DNA from: Trichinella spiralis
Taxonomy: Eukaryota; Nematoda; Enoplea; Trichinellida; Trichinellidae
Direction of reading: 5' to 3'
NCBI GenBank assembly: GCA_000181795.3
Contig: CM012953.1
Location: 15,324,664-15,388,663, forward strand
DNA length: 64,000 nt
In this document: positions 36,848 through 50,422 of the stretch, in pieces
Layout: every line of letters begins with the position of its first letter
How positions within the stretch are numbered: position 1 is the first letter of the stretch
Program-made: the position numbers and the translations under genes
Notes under the pieces: generated by a model
What the model saw: only the letters and a program-made list of their open reading frames with translations
Told to the model about the DNA's origin: nothing
Database searches by the model: none

Positions 36848-39174
36848 GATAATTTTTTTCGTTTAAACTACAGCTTCAATTTCCAATTAACTTTACAGTG
36901 TTTGGCGTTGGTGGTGGTGGTGGTGGTGATGGTATTCTCCTATTGTTTTCAAATATGCGTTTCACTTTCTACGCCCTAGCTGAACACCAGTGACAACTGC
37001 CGAGTTGTTTGAGCAAAGCTAGTGGCCAAACCGAAGGGCAGTGCTTGTTGACTCTGCAACGATTGGAGACGACCGCATTTGCAATTTGTTGGTTTTTCTG
37101 GTCCGGTTTAGCGACCGGAATCGAGGACACGTCGTCTTCTTACTGTTTGCAAGCCGTCGTGTCTGATTGCACCGTCCACCGTAGACCAGTTCATCTGAAG
37201 GTTCACAATCTGATTGACCAAGCCTATTGACCAGTGTCAAAAGTCAGCCAGCACACGAAGGGAAATCACGCCCATAGACGGCTCAAAGTTGGCGATCCAG
37301 TTGAACCTTATCCCCTTTTACCGGGAGAGAACTTTAAACCAACTCCAGCCTGCATTAATACTTGAGCATCACTATTCACACCCTCACATTGGAATTGTAA
37401 AAAAAACTCGTTGAACTGTCCTCAAATAAACTGTAACGTTTCATTTTAAAATGCACGCTCAATTATCAATCATTCAATCAAACTGCTGAAATGCATATCA
37501 CTTTTTTACAGAGGTTTGTCCTCTTCCTCTTATTTGCTATCTTTGTCATTTTTTCACATTGCCTTTCATTTCTTTGCAAATTATGCAGTCTTACCTTTCT
37601 GTTGTTTTGCATTATCAAAAAACGTCGTCTACAATACTGGCAAAATTAGGAATAAAAATGGTCTTTTATAAATCAGATCTAGGTGTTATGTATATCAGTA
37701 ATCCGCTTATACATGTAATCTTTATTCTTAATGTTCAAGTAATCATGTTTTAAAATTTTATTTGAAAATAAAAGTGTTGCAACATTAGATTTTTTTAATG
37801 AACAAAATCTCACTTTAATTTTAAAATATGCTTGTAGCAAACTTGAACAGCTAATTGCTCGCAATGATCACTTGAATAAATTTTTGTCCACTGGATTTTC
37901 ATTTAAGCTGTGATCGTGTTTAATACATTCTTTTAATTTATTTTAAACTGATTCAACTTATATTTTTTTTCATATGCAGTGAAATTGCTATTTTAATTTG
38001 TTTCAGTTTACTGAAAATGCACTACTTTTTTATTTTAATTTTCACTTATGTGTTTATTTCATGTAATGTCATCCATTTTTTGCCAAAATTTACTTTAAAA
38101 TCCCCCCAAATCAAGAAATTAAGGATGAAATATTTATCAGTTTCAGCATGTTAATCCATCTCTACGCGGTCAACTATTAAAATTGAAAATTCATCTAGCA
38201 AATATATTCCTGAGCAGTGCTTTTAAGCATCTTTCTGATGAAACACTGGAAAATCATTTTTCAGTGATCACTGCAAGGTGCTCTACAAATGTCGTGAACT
38301 CTTAATACTGACTGAAACTGATCCTCTGAAATTGATAAGGATAGCCTTTCGTGCATTCCAGTTGCCGTTACATTGTTGCTTCTGCTGTATGAACGTAATT
38401 TAATTTTCGTTTTCAGACATGAATTCACTCATTCTTTCAAAAACATCCACATGCTTCTTGTAGAGCCAGGTTGATGCAGTCAATGATAAATTTATCAATT
38501 AATGCTAACTCGTCAACCTTTATTATGACACATAACGATGAATTAATAATTCCTGATCATCAATTTTTACGGTAGTTTCTGTTCAGTGTTTCTGTTGTAA
38601 AAGCATTTCGCAATAAATAAAAGTAACTTTTCATTTTGTTTTTTAAGCTGATCTGAATTTTTATTTTAATTTACATACTTATATTTTGTACTTCTCTTAT
38701 TTTTAGAATTATTAAATATCATTGAAATCATTGTATTTTCATTGTGCAGTTTGATTTTGTCTGCATTATAATTTGTTAATAAATTACACTCTTAAATAGT
38801 AACAAATTGTTTTTCAATATTTAACATGTTCAATATTTAATAGTGGTTTCAGAAATTTATTTTGATCTATTTTGTTATGACACGTCATCAATTTAAAATC
38901 ATTTTTATTCTTAATTTTTAAATGTCTGTTTGAATGATTTATGAATTGTAAAATACCAATTTTAAATGCTCTGTTGATAATTTTCCTCCATTATTTTGTT
39001 ACTTTTTGTTTCTTAGGTATTATTTTCAAATTTTATCATAATCAATTTATGTTCATTATTTTTGTTACTTTTTTGTTTCTTAGGTATTATTTTCAAATTT
39101 TATCATAAATCAATTTATGTTCTGACGATTGTGCAATTCAATTTTTAATTTATTCTTCTTTTTATTATTTTAGA
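36848..39174. other. Divergent intergenic region (claudin-like / TMED2)
   Basis: A (GGT)n-like run at 36909-36928 and a GC-richer stretch to about 37400 sit just upstream of the claudin-like gene and probably hold its promoter. Short open frames near 37010-37410 show no family match. The TMED2-proximal part is AT-rich and has a tandem duplication. Confidence 0.5.
38991..39122. repeat. Tandem duplication, about 66-base unit, two copies
   Basis: The segment containing TTTCTTAGGTATTATTTTC is repeated almost perfectly, with a few single-base length differences in T/A runs. It lies about 50 bases upstream of the TMED2 start. Confidence 0.85.
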
Positions 39175-40353
39175 ATGATGTTTAAACTTATTTTTTTTGC
39201 TGTTCTCAATTTCATTTTGAATTCTACTGTATTGGGTGTTTATATCAATATTGATGCAAATGAAGAGCAGTGCTTTTTGGAGCGTGCAACCGCTGGTACC
39301 AAAATGAATCTGATGTTTGAAGTTGTGGAAGGTGGCTTTTTAGATATTGATGTTAAGGTAAAATATTTTTTCTTTGTACATTTTATTGAAGATTTGGAAA
39401 GGATTTATTTTATTATTTTAAAGTGTTTGATTTTGATGCTTTTAATTTTGGCAATAATGATAAGAAAATAATTTTTATAATAATCAGTTCATGATGGACT
39501 GGAAATAAGATTAATAAGACTGTAGTTTTAGAATGGATAGGCGTGGAATTTGTTGGTAAATGTTAATTGTTACGAGATTTGATTTCAATCCTTTTTCCAA
39601 TACGTTTATCAGAGGGCTTATTTTTAGATTGTCGGTCCAGATAACAAAGAAGTTTACCGAGGTGAACGCGAATCATCTGGAAAGTTCGCATTTTCTGCGC
39701 ATATTGATGGAGTTTACACGTATTGCTTCAGCAACAGGATGTCGACGCTTACTCCGAAAGTTGTTTTGTTTACTATGCATTTAATTGAAGCATATAAAAC
39801 CACTGGAACTCCGGAAACGGAGAATGGTTAGTAAAAAGTTATTGCTAATTTAAGAAATTTTCTCACATTGTTCATTATATATTATTGCTAATCAAATATT
39901 GCCGATTATATATTTCTGTTCTATATTTGTTGCTTATACTTGTAAGAAATTCCATGTTCAGCTTTTTCATGTTGTAAACGATTAATCATATTTGTGGTGT
40001 AATTTAATTTCAAATAATGTTTGTTTCAAAATAGTTATTTAAATGATGATATTATTTTAGCCAACAGCCCTAAACTGGACGATATGGTTAACGAGTTGAG
40101 ATCTGCCTTACTGTCGGTGAAACAAGAACAAGAGTATATGCAGGTTCGACAGAAAATTCATCGTGCAAGTAATTGATATAAATGATGAATTCTTTTTTCT
40201 TCACCATAATAATTGTTGGCATTTTCAGTTAATGAAAGCACAAATTCGAGAGTTGTAATGTGGGCTGTGTTCGAAGCGTTCGTTCTGGTTGCCATGACTG
40301 CTGGACAAATTTTCTATTTGAAAAGATTTTTCGAAATTCGCAGGGTTGTTTAG
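39175..40353 (+). CDS. TMED2: p24-beta cargo receptor TMED2
   Basis: Four exons: 39175-39357, 39628-39826, 40061-40168, 40229-40353, giving 204 residues, the usual length. A signal peptide (about 1-21) is followed by a GOLD domain with the conserved ECFxER-like segment (QCFLERA), [13 protein letters not shown] and CFSNRMST. Next come a coiled coil ([12 protein letters not shown]), the [12 protein letters not shown] transition, one transmembrane span, and the cytosolic tail [10 protein letters not shown] with the FF COPII/COPI-binding motif. It is the orthologue of human TMED2 and C. elegans sel-9. It cycles between ER and Golgi and sorts GPI-anchored and Notch-family cargo. A TTTTAG acceptor lies one base before ATGATG, suggesting a leader intron or trans-splicing. 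Confidence 0.96.
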
Positions 40354-40517
40354 ATAATTTGATTCCTGTGATGTGTTATTGTTAATTTATATTGTTATAT
40401 TAAATGGGATTTGTGTTTAAAATGTTATACTATTTGCATTTTTGTGAAGATTAAAAATGCAAAACATGTTAATTGGCATTTTATTTCAATGACTAACAAT
40501 TAATTGTAAAGTTGAAA

Positions 40518-40523
40518 AATAAA
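40518..40523 (+). terminator. Poly(A) signal candidate, TMED2
   Basis: AATAAA 165 bases after the TMED2 stop. Confidence 0.5.
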
Positions 40524-40825
40524 TTCAGCTTTGTTTGTATAATTTTGCAATTTGTTTATTTCCACAGAAATGAGCGATCGAATAGGATACGTTCACCAAA
40601 TATTATTAGCTAATTGTGTTTGATTTAATATTTAGAAATTATTTCAAAATTGAAAAACCAGACAGTGAGAAGTTACAGAAACCCAATAATGATCTTCAAG
40701 TAATATTGTAACAAAATTGCAAAAAACTTCAGCTTATTGAATTGAAAAAAAATGGTCGTTTGTAGTATACTGGCATAAATTTACGCAAGCAAGCACATCA
40801 GTTGCAGATATGTAGAACAAGATCA

Positions 40826-40831
40826 TTTATT
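40826..40831 (-). terminator. Poly(A) signal candidate, Slingshot
   Basis: Minus-strand AATAAA about 100 bases after the Slingshot stop. The two convergent genes leave 574 bases between stops, with nothing else recognisable. Confidence 0.5.
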
Positions 40832-40927
40832 TATTTGGTGTATTTTTATTTCATATTTTTCCTTATTTTGCATCAAAAGCACCTATATATCATCAGTGAA
40901 CCCGTTTTGAACAGCTGCGTGCTGACA

Positions 40928-43900
40928 TCACGGAGGGAAGGACAAGTGCTTGTACGAATTGAGGTGCACGTATGCGGAATGATCCGCAGAAGCGGAGCTT
41001 CTTTTATTGCTTTTCACCGAAGATTCGAAAACGCCGACCAGCGAACGTACCAAAGCACTCTCTTCGCCGTTTGATTTGGGCACATCCATGCAGCAAAGCC
41101 GCCGTCCGTTTGTGCCGCTGAAGTTGCCACCGGCTGCAGCCAACTGACGCAACTCCAACGCACTGGCCAGACGTCTCACGCAACCGTCAGAGCCGGAGTT
41201 CTTCGCCAAGCATAGCTGCTGCTGCTGCTTATCCGGTCCAGCTCCATTCTTCTTCGACTGCTGCTGCTGCGCGACACGACCGCAGAACGGTTCCGAGTTG
41301 GGTCGTCGCTTGACAGCGGCAGATGAGTTGGAAGCATGCCGCCAGCTGGCGCCGTTGGCCAGCAACGACCGCTCAGCTGTGGGCGATGCTTCTTGAAAAA
41401 CACTTTCCCAGAATTGAGTCAAGCTTCGCTTGTCGCGCTGGCAGATAGCTTGAAAGGTCGGTTGGCCGTTACCACAACGGGGCACCACCAACTGCAGCTG
41501 ACCGTTGATGTTGCACTGCACGCTGGACCCCTGCAACCCCGACGGCTCGTACAAGCGTGCCGTTCGTTGGACAATACCACCACAGCTGGTCGACTTCACC
41601 GTCGTCAGCTCGTGATCAGCTGTTGCAGTTGGACAATGGCCAACGCCCGTCTCACCGTCGTCGGGCAACAACAACTGCTGCTTGTCGTTTTCGTTGCTGC
41701 TCGTCACTTCGTCGACAAAACTGACAAGCTGCACACTGCTGAAATTTGCTCCATCCCGAACCGGATGTCGTCCACTGTCGACGACGTTTCGCACAAACAG
41801 CTGAGAATGTTCATCAGCTGACTGAAAATCCCCCTCCTTCGAACCTCGCACAATCACACCCAGCTGGTGGGACTTTTTCCCCATAGGATAACTGTCCACT
41901 TCCTTGACCAATGATGTTTTCAATATATTCTCTGAAGCGGCTAACAACAACGGCGACCCTCCTCCAACAGAACAACCCAATTCTTCTTCTACTTCACCAT
42001 CATTTTCTTTTTCTGAATAAATAATATTTTTCGCATATGAATCCACTGAATAGAGATGGTAAAAAGAAAAGATATCTGTACCGTTCGGTTGATCTCTCGC
42101 ATATTCACCGCCATTCTCGTCCCACAGATTCACCTCGCTTTGCACATTTTCCACCGGCAAATGATTCCACAACAAATTCAAACGATTTCGACTAAAAATA
42201 AAACATCACACGCATTAGTAATTAATAAATTCCAACAAAAAAAAGTAAAGACAACAATTTCAAGTAATATATTTTACGTGTGAGAAACACTTGCCTTGCA
42301 TCCAAAATGCCTTGGTAAATTTTCAACTGTTCCATAAAACCACGATTCGGAGTGATGCAATTGCGCTTATCTTTAACATAATTTAACGCTTCTTCCACCG
42401 GCATACCGTATTCTTTCATTGCGTATGCAATTACCTGTTTATCAGAAACAATAATGGATTATTTCTAGATGTATATATTTTATTTGGCAAAAGAATAATA
42501 AATTATGAAATACCGTTGATGCCGATCGACTTATACCCTTTTTGCAATGTACAAGGACACACTGGTTGATTTCTCTGATAATATTAACCAACACTGATTC
42601 ATAGGGTAAATAGATTTTAAAATAAATAAATTTACTCACTTTGCTTTGGCAATAAATTTAAACGTCTCATCCCAGAATTTCAACAGTTCAGTACTTTCAT
42701 CGTCGGAAATGCTGATTTTCAAATAATGAAACATACCAGGAAAAAAGTTGTCTACCTCTCTTGTCACGTTCAAAATAAATCCAACACTACACAGCAGAAG
42801 GTAATAATTGAAGAAAAAACATAATTAATATTCAAAGAAAAAATTATCAAACAAACTTGTTGTGAATCAATTCATCCCAGTTGGAAGCATTCCACTCGGT
42901 TCCCAAGTATAAATAGGGGAAAATTTTCGACGGCTTATCCATTTGGCCGAGAATGACAAGCATCTCTTGATCAATGAAATCTTTGTATTCTTTCAAATTC
43001 AACTCGAGTCGCTCTTCGAGCTTATTGCGAATCTGAAGATCGTTTCAGAAGAAGAGAATAATTTTAAAGTAAATAAAAACAACAACAACAACAGAAAACA
43101 ATGTTATTACTTACATCTTTGCTTGTCACTTCGTCCAAATCCACCGATTGCATTATATTTTTCAAAGCATCACGGATCAATTTCTCCGCAGCCGTTCGTT
43201 CCGGTGGTTTGTCTTTGAAACGTTCCAAAGTGGAAACTTTGAGATCACAATCGTCTTGATACAAATAGTGCCTGAACAACAAATGAAACATTTTCACAAG
43301 CTAAATTTTCGCTTCATTCAAAAAATATCATACCATTCGCTTCTGTATGGTTCCGGCGAACAGACATGCGATTCGTAATACTGAACCCACGTATGCGTAA
43401 GACCACCGGGATAATATGGATAATTCAATGCAACTGCATGAACCTTGTGCAACGACTGATATACCGACCTGTATGTTGAAATTACATTTTTAATTACGGT
43501 ATGTTTTTCATTTTTCTTTTCAAAAATATTTCATATAATAAAATAAAAACGACACAAATGGCAGCATTGAAATTATAGAGTTGCTATTATTATTCTTTAC
43601 CAATAATATGCGATAATTTAAATATCTGACACATAAAACATCAATAAAAGTGACGTCAATGTACAAGGAAAAAAGTTCAGAAGAAAAAAAAATCAAGTTT
43701 TCACAACTGAAAACTACAACAAAGAAAGACCACGCCTTGAAAAATATTAAACAGTGGTTGGTCGTCTGCTGCTAGCCACAAACAGTCAAGCAACAGAAAT
43801 AACAATTAAAAACGAAGTCAACCAGCTTTTTTCTTTGCTAATTTCTGGTTCCATTTTCTAAAAGGCTTCCCACTCTCAATTTCTCACTTTAAAAAATATC

Positions 43901-46900
43901 TCTCTACTTGTACAGTAATAATGCTTACAACAACAACAATGAAAATAAGAACACTAATCGAAAGGAAAAAAAGCTTAGTCAGTTTTTGACAACTGCCTGC
44001 CTGTTCGACTAAACAACATTTGTATTCGACATGCTGAAAACAAATTTACTTTGTAGTGCAAAAGTGGACTGACTGACTGTCAAATGAAATAAATTAAAAT
44101 GAAACAATTCCATTTAAATTAATCATATATTGATCGCTGACTAATCAATTTACACTAGTTTAAATGTAATTAAGAAGCAGAACAAATGGAAACAAAATTC
44201 ACTTATTACTTGCTTATAGAAGGTGTTTTCAAAGAAAAGACAACTCGATAAATCTTACCACATGGCTTGAACGGATATTGGCTTGAAAACGTGCTGACAG
44301 TGATCCGATTCGATACAAATTCCTCCATCGCTGTCCAGTGAGATTTTCGTACTTGCCCAAATTGGTAAAACGAGTCCAATTGTTGGATTCTGATCAGGAC
44401 CACAGTCAATTCCAATTACAACAGATTCTTGATTATCCTGCCGACCTACGGTCGAAACGATTGCCAAATATCTTGTATTTTTACCAACAAAACTGCTCAA
44501 TTTCACTGCCTTCAACAAATTTGTTAATAATTATAATAATAATACTGCTTTTATTTAGTACCATTTTCAACGTGTCTTGGGAACGCAACAGCTGAAGCAT
44601 AGTTTGTAAATGTTGCTGGATTTCCCCTAGATGAAGATGAAAAAAGAAATGTAGCCAAAATAGTAAAAAACCATCATCTCAATTACTTCCTCCGCCTTCT
44701 ATGGAATTGGACTGCACAGGCATCATACATTCGTGCTTGGGCAAAATCACCGCCGCTCCTCGTACGGCAAAATAACATTCACTGTAACGGAAAACGGAAA
44801 CAACATTTGAAAAAGAACTATTCAAACAATGATTCAAGTGAAACAAAAAATCCATATATACACATAAGCAGTTAAATAAATTTTACAAAACATATTTCAA
44901 AAATGAAAAATATATTATTCAAAAATTCATCATTCCACTTATGATACTCAATATTGAGATAACAATTGTAAAACGTGAAAAAAAAGAACAAAAATTTTTC
45001 ATCTTTTCACAGTTATGTTAAATACACTTCTGTACTTCCGTATATATACATATATATATATATATATGCATTGCGTCACTTATGACAAGCCTGCAACAGA
45101 ACGTCACCACACACACACACAGACACACAACAAACAGATCTGATTGGACAACGAAACAAAAAGTAAAATAAAATAAAACACGTATAACAATGAAGTTGTA
45201 AAAAGATGCTTTTAAAATACAGACAAAGGTTTGTACAACGTCGAAAAAATTTAAATTCTATTTTGACAGAAAAAAGATTTTTTTGTTAAATGAAATTCAC
45301 TTTACATACAAAGGTTATAGAAATTAAGCATCGTCTGTGTGTACTGGGGTTTGATAGACAACAAAAGATATTTGAATAATAATAATAAGAAGAACTGCTA
45401 TTCTTGGACAATATCCTCATAAAATAAAACAAAGCAATACTTGACAGATAATAGTAATAATTAATGCGCATAACAGAGAGGTCAAAGTCAACAACAAACA
45501 AACAGCTTGCAATACTGTAAGCAATGATGTTGAGCAGTCAGTCAGTCGATTTGCCTCGGCTATGATTGAACAAAAAGGTCAACAGCCTGAAAATTAACTC
45601 ACCATGAAAAGCACCACCAGTTGTGTTAGCTTCAAGTGATTCAAATTTTACACCAAATAAAACATACAAAAGGGAACAATTTATAATAGAAATGGACAAT
45701 TTGGAAAACATTTTTTCTTCAAAGTTGACAAAAATTAAAAATTTCCACCCATCAATTAATATATTATATTAAATTTGAAGTGCACAAACAGAAGAGCGTA
45801 GTGAATTTTCAATAAAACTAGCAAACGAGCAGCTGGTTCACCAAGGCCACACCTCACACCAGTGGAACCTCTTCAACTTCTTCTGTCATAACAACACCAA
45901 AACCATCGCAAAATATGAAATGTGAAATTTTTTCAATTTTAATTCTATTCGGACAACTTTACAAAATTGTCGTACAAATCAATCTTGCTTGCCACAGTAC
46001 AACATTTGCAAATGTGCAATGTGCAAGCAAAAATTAATATGCTAATCGTTTCGACGACCACAGCAACAAATGATCGAACAGACAGATATCAACGATGTTG
46101 GTCTTTTGTTTGTTTCCTTGAAAATCGAATCTCATCAGAGCAAAATGGTCGCTTTGATGAAAAACTGCAAACCCCCTTTATACAAAATATTCAGTAATTT
46201 GATTCAAAATTCACCATCACACACATTCAAAAATCCAATAACACGCAATCAATATCAAACATACAATAGTGCCGAGAATGCTTGGCACGATTAAGCATAA
46301 ATCAAACACCAAAGCCCGTCCTGTTCACGTACTGGCACACATTATTAAAGTCAACATATGCAAATAAATAAACACATCGTTGAAATATCAACCGCACATC
46401 GACTACAACTTTGTATAAAATATGAGATCATTTTTTCCTTTTTAAAAACTTAGCTTTTAGCATCTTCAAGACTTACTCACGAAATTAATTTTGTTCTTCT
46501 ATATTGTTACAAGTGGAATCTAAAGAGAAAACTTTCATTGAATCTACTACAACTTCAAGTTCATATGCCCTGGATCACTCAACCTCAGTGTGTGTACATT
46601 CAATTTCAGATGACTGAACACCATTTTTCAAATAGCAATTCATTGAAATGTGATTGAACAAACTTAACACAAATAAATAAATAAATAAATAAATAAACAT
46701 TAATTCAGGGTAATTAAGACAAAAATTACAAAACACAAAACAATTTAAATTCACAGTGAAGTTTTTTTTAAAAAATAGTACATACCTTTGTGATCCTCCG
46801 TAACTTTGTATATCGTGCGAGCTAACTGTAGTTTCCGATAAAAGATGACAACCATCATTTCCATCATCCTGAATCAAAAATTAAATTAACAAAATAAAAC

Positions 46901-47002
46901 AAACAATTCATTAAAAAAAGAAATAAATAATAATTTGTGTACTTGAATCAATTCAATTGTTGAACTTGGAGTAGGAGAACGCTGTACAGTCAACAAAGAC
47001 AT
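40928..47002 (-). CDS. SSH: Slingshot cofilin phosphatase
   Basis: Twelve minus-strand exons: 46943-47002, 46786-46868, 44687-44781, 44562-44626, 44259-44509, 43334-43468, 43115-43271, 42857-43032, 42640-42786, 42514-42574, 42295-42434, 40928-42191, giving 877 residues. It begins MSLLTVQRSPTPSS, like vertebrate SSH. The SSH-N domain spans about residues 45-230 (FKPISVQAMW, YPGGLTHTW), a DEK_C domain follows at about 235-300, and a dual-specificity phosphatase domain covers about 305-457. Its active-site loop VHCKKGISRSAST has Cys400 and Arg406 and lies on its own 61-base exon. The 420-residue C-terminal tail is Ser- and Gln-rich and disordered. It dephosphorylates cofilin (phospho-Ser3) to promote actin turnover and is activated by F-actin. 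The intron after 42295 uses a GC donor. Confidence 0.95.
45041..45068. repeat. (TA)n microsatellite
   Basis: TA-rich run in the third coding exon's upstream intron of Slingshot (44782-46785). The rest of that 2-kb intron has no recognised feature. Confidence 0.85.
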
Positions 47003-48961
47003 TTTTTTCAAGCCACAGTTTCAATTAATTTTTTTTTTCAAAATTCAAATCGAAGCTGAAAAACAACCAATCTTGATTTTATTTGCAAATTAAACACAAC
47101 ACTCCACTCAAATATTTCATTTATAAAAAATTTTAACTGCTCAACATAAAAAAACTTTCAATTGTTTTCAGATTCAAATTTATAACTGTCATATGCACAA
47201 TTGGTAACACTGTTTTGTAAAAATAACAATTATTTTCCATTGAAATATAACGTTTCTTCTTCCATTTACTCATCTAAATATATAAATGACAAAAATAACT
47301 TAAAAATAAATAAAACATTTATTTTAACTTAAAAACAATCTCAAATGATATAAAAAGTGAAAAAGACAAAATCATTATTTTATTTAAAATCTTTCGTCAA
47401 AACAATAACTTACATGTGTACTAAAACATTAGCTAAAACCACGCAAACTGCGACAGTGTCGCCACAGCAAACTGGCGAGATCTTTGTAAATGGTTAATTT
47501 CAATTTCTTATTTTTTCTCTTTTAAAATGTCACATCGATATGGCAACCATTAAGCACGACCCCTGTATAAAAGGGAAAAAATTCAAATTACGACAAGAAC
47601 CAGGAACCTTTCCAAAAGCATTACCTCAATAATACAGTGAATAAATAAATAACAAAAAAGAAACTCGCAATGAAAAAGTAGAGTAGCACAATGTCATCAT
47701 CGATTAGATTATAACGATTCCAGTTTCATCAATAACATCTGATTTACAAATTATTCCATTTGAAAAAGACTGCATAAAATGGGACTTTTGTAACTAAAGC
47801 TAACAAAAACGTCATCGATCAATGGACAAAGTTGAGACGATTCTCAATTTCAAAGCAACATATAAACACGAATATTGACTGAAGATTCAAAAAAGAAACA
47901 ATACTGCTTCTAATTTATTTAAATCAAATAACAATACAAAATTTATATGAACCTTCAGCAAAATCAGCATTGCATATGTTTACGTTGGAAAACAGAAATT
48001 CGCACCATAATTTTAATAATCGAACTGTATTCAAATATAATTTCCACCTTTTGGTTTACAGCAGTACGCCAATAAAATCATAAAGCATATAATTTTAAAT
48101 ACAAAAATATGTACATCTATATAAACATTTACACACGAGACAGTCATAATACATAACAACAATGGTACGAGGAATGCAATACGTTATAGTAAAAACTGAA
48201 ACGCAAGTATAAACTTTATTTGTAAATATGCAACTGTCAAATAAACATTCTACTTATAGTACCGTTAAACGCAATTTCAAATTAAACAATCATCCAATAA
48301 TTTGTGCTATCATAATATATGAATTTAACATTATTAATTGCACCTACAATATTTTATAAGAAAACATTAAACCAGAGATTGTTCTTTTAATAGTAAATCA
48401 ATTTCCTACGCAAAATCATTTAGAGTACTGTATTTTGTATTTGCAATGTTACAGTATTGTAATACGGAGAAAATTAATTTATAGTCACAGTAATTTTTGA
48501 CTTCAAATGAAAACAGTCATGCTAATTGAATAATTAAAAAAATAATCAGGCGCTACAGAATGCCATTACAGTATGAATTGCTTAATAAAAATAGAAATTA
48601 AATTTCATTGCGAGTTTATTTATGAAATTATTTTTTTATTTTATTCTAAATAAATATTATAATTCTAAGGTAGTCAAATTCACATAAAGTAAAATTTTTA
48701 ATACGTCCGTCAGGCTGGTGGTTTACAATAATGCAAATTAATACAGTTCATATAGGAAATTTTGCATAAAAAAATATAACATACAATTATACGCCAGATG
48801 AGATCTATGTAAGTATCATTGTGCATTAAAAGCTTTTCATTTCACGTTCAGCGTAACATTTGTTGGTTGTTACATTTATAGATAAATCGGAGCAAACTGC
48901 TTATCAAAAGCAATATCAGTTTGCACAAAGAAATGCACACTTGCACTGTAGATAATGATCT
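47003..48961. other. Intergenic region between Slingshot and TMEM170
   Basis: AT-rich, with no coding exon or RNA gene seen. A TTTTTCAG acceptor about 50 bases upstream of the Slingshot start may mark a leader splice. The TMEM170 3' UTR lies at the right end. Confidence 0.5.
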
Positions 48962-49518
48962 TTAAAGGGAGGAGTAATTTTTTACGAGTGAACTTATCAG
49001 AAAAATTAAAGATTGCGACACTCCTGTTACAAGTGCATATAGAGCAGGCATTTGCTGACTGCTGTTGTAGAAAGTCCATGCTATGGTTGCACTGGTTATT
49101 GAACCCCAAGTTATAGGACCAATAGCACCGAATAAAATAATCACTAAATCGTACCAGTAGAATACTCTGTGACGACGAGAAGCCACTACAGCAATAAGAC
49201 AAGCTATAAAATGAATAAACATTGAAGACACAAATGCCCAAAAAAATATCTGCATCCACATTTCTGAAACAATACAAATTAAGAGCAAACATCATGTAAT
49301 AAATAAAACAACAGGTAACCGGAAAATTTGTCCAACTGGTGTGAAATGTGTGAAGAAGCCACCTGAATGTATTGTAAAATTTCGTCAGGAGTCATCCATA
49401 AAGATTTTGCATATTTTTCTTTTGATTTAAAATCAGCTGTATCAGCTGCGGTTTCATTATCTTCAGTAAAGGAAGATGCGGCGATCTCAGGAATATTCAT
49501 GCAAACAGAACAGTACAT
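48962..49518 (-). CDS. TMEM170: TMEM170 family membrane protein
   Basis: Two exons, 49320-49518 and 48962-49263, are split by a 56-base intron in phase 1 and give 166 residues. The family block EMWMQIFFWAFVSS spans the junction. Three hydrophobic segments follow, with the conserved GPITWGSITSATIAW and a ring of small residues. Human TMEM170A is about 144 residues and works in ER shape and nuclear envelope organisation. The N-terminal region here (about 65 residues) is longer, cysteine-containing and acidic, with no family match. The start is the first ATG in the frame; the frame remains open up to 49587, so an upstream exon or start is possible. Confidence 0.85.
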
Positions 49519-50422
49519 TTCCTCGAGTGTATTTTGAATTGAATGCAAATTTGAAAATAATATAACTTTAAAATAAACAAATATCAATGCAAATCAATTC
49601 AAGTAGGTAAATTTTTCATAATTTGAACACTCATAAACAACTGCTGCCATCTTTGCAGCGTGGTTATTCTGATTGATTAAATCTGATTCGTCCGTCGTAA
49701 CTCCTACTTTTCTGCACTGCTCTAGTTTCGTCGTTCATTTGCACTAACGTATTCATTTCATATTTATGCTACTTGAAATATAAAGAAAAGTGAACATAAC
49801 TGAAAATTAAAGGATCCCAAAAGTATTTTTAGCACTGAAATACAATAATAAATAGAAGCTTCTTTTGTCATTTATTCTTAATGTTATTGTTGAAAAAACT
49901 GCTCATCTGTGATATCTATTAGGATATTTGTTGAAGAAATCAATTCAAAAATCGATCCAATGATTAAGATTTTGCAAATGCTTAATGAAACGGAGAACAA
50001 TACCAAACTATGAAATATATTGAACGTTTGTTTCCATAGCGTTGCTTCACTTATTAGAAAATCAACAATTCCGGTGTGTTAAATTTACCGTATACCGACG
50101 ACCTCTCTATAAGCTAAAACATCGCAATATCTTTTACAAAGATACAGAATAACGAAAAGGAGGTGGTATAGAAAAATTGACATTACTGTCAAATCAGAAT
50201 TATTTTATACTTGCGTGAATTACGTTAAAATAAAAACTGACATAAAGTATTATAATATACAACATTATATCATTCTGTTTCAGTAATGAATGCAGACTAT
50301 CAAAATGAAACTGTAAATTTTATATTACCTGAAAATCTTTTGCGGTAGTCGCGCATAAATTTGTAGTTTTATTCTTAATTCATAGTAATAAAAAAATTTA
50401 TTTCAATACGTTAAACTGAAAT
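49519..50422. other. Divergent promoter region of TMEM170 and GATB
   Basis: 904 bases between oppositely directed start codons, with no coding exon seen. A shared bidirectional promoter is possible but not shown by any motif. Confidence 0.45.

Noticed and set aside
37009-37414. Overlapping open frames upstream of the claudin-like gene on both strands
   Set aside because: No family motif and no consistent splice sites. More likely a GC-richer promoter and 5' UTR region.
41336-41821. 161-codon plus-strand open frame
   Set aside because: It is antisense to the last Slingshot exon. Its length follows from that exon's GC-richer codons, and it has no family features.
49519-49587. Upstream in-frame extension of TMEM170
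   Set aside because: It has no ATG and is AT-rich and hydrophobic without conservation. The first ATG at 49518 is the simpler start.
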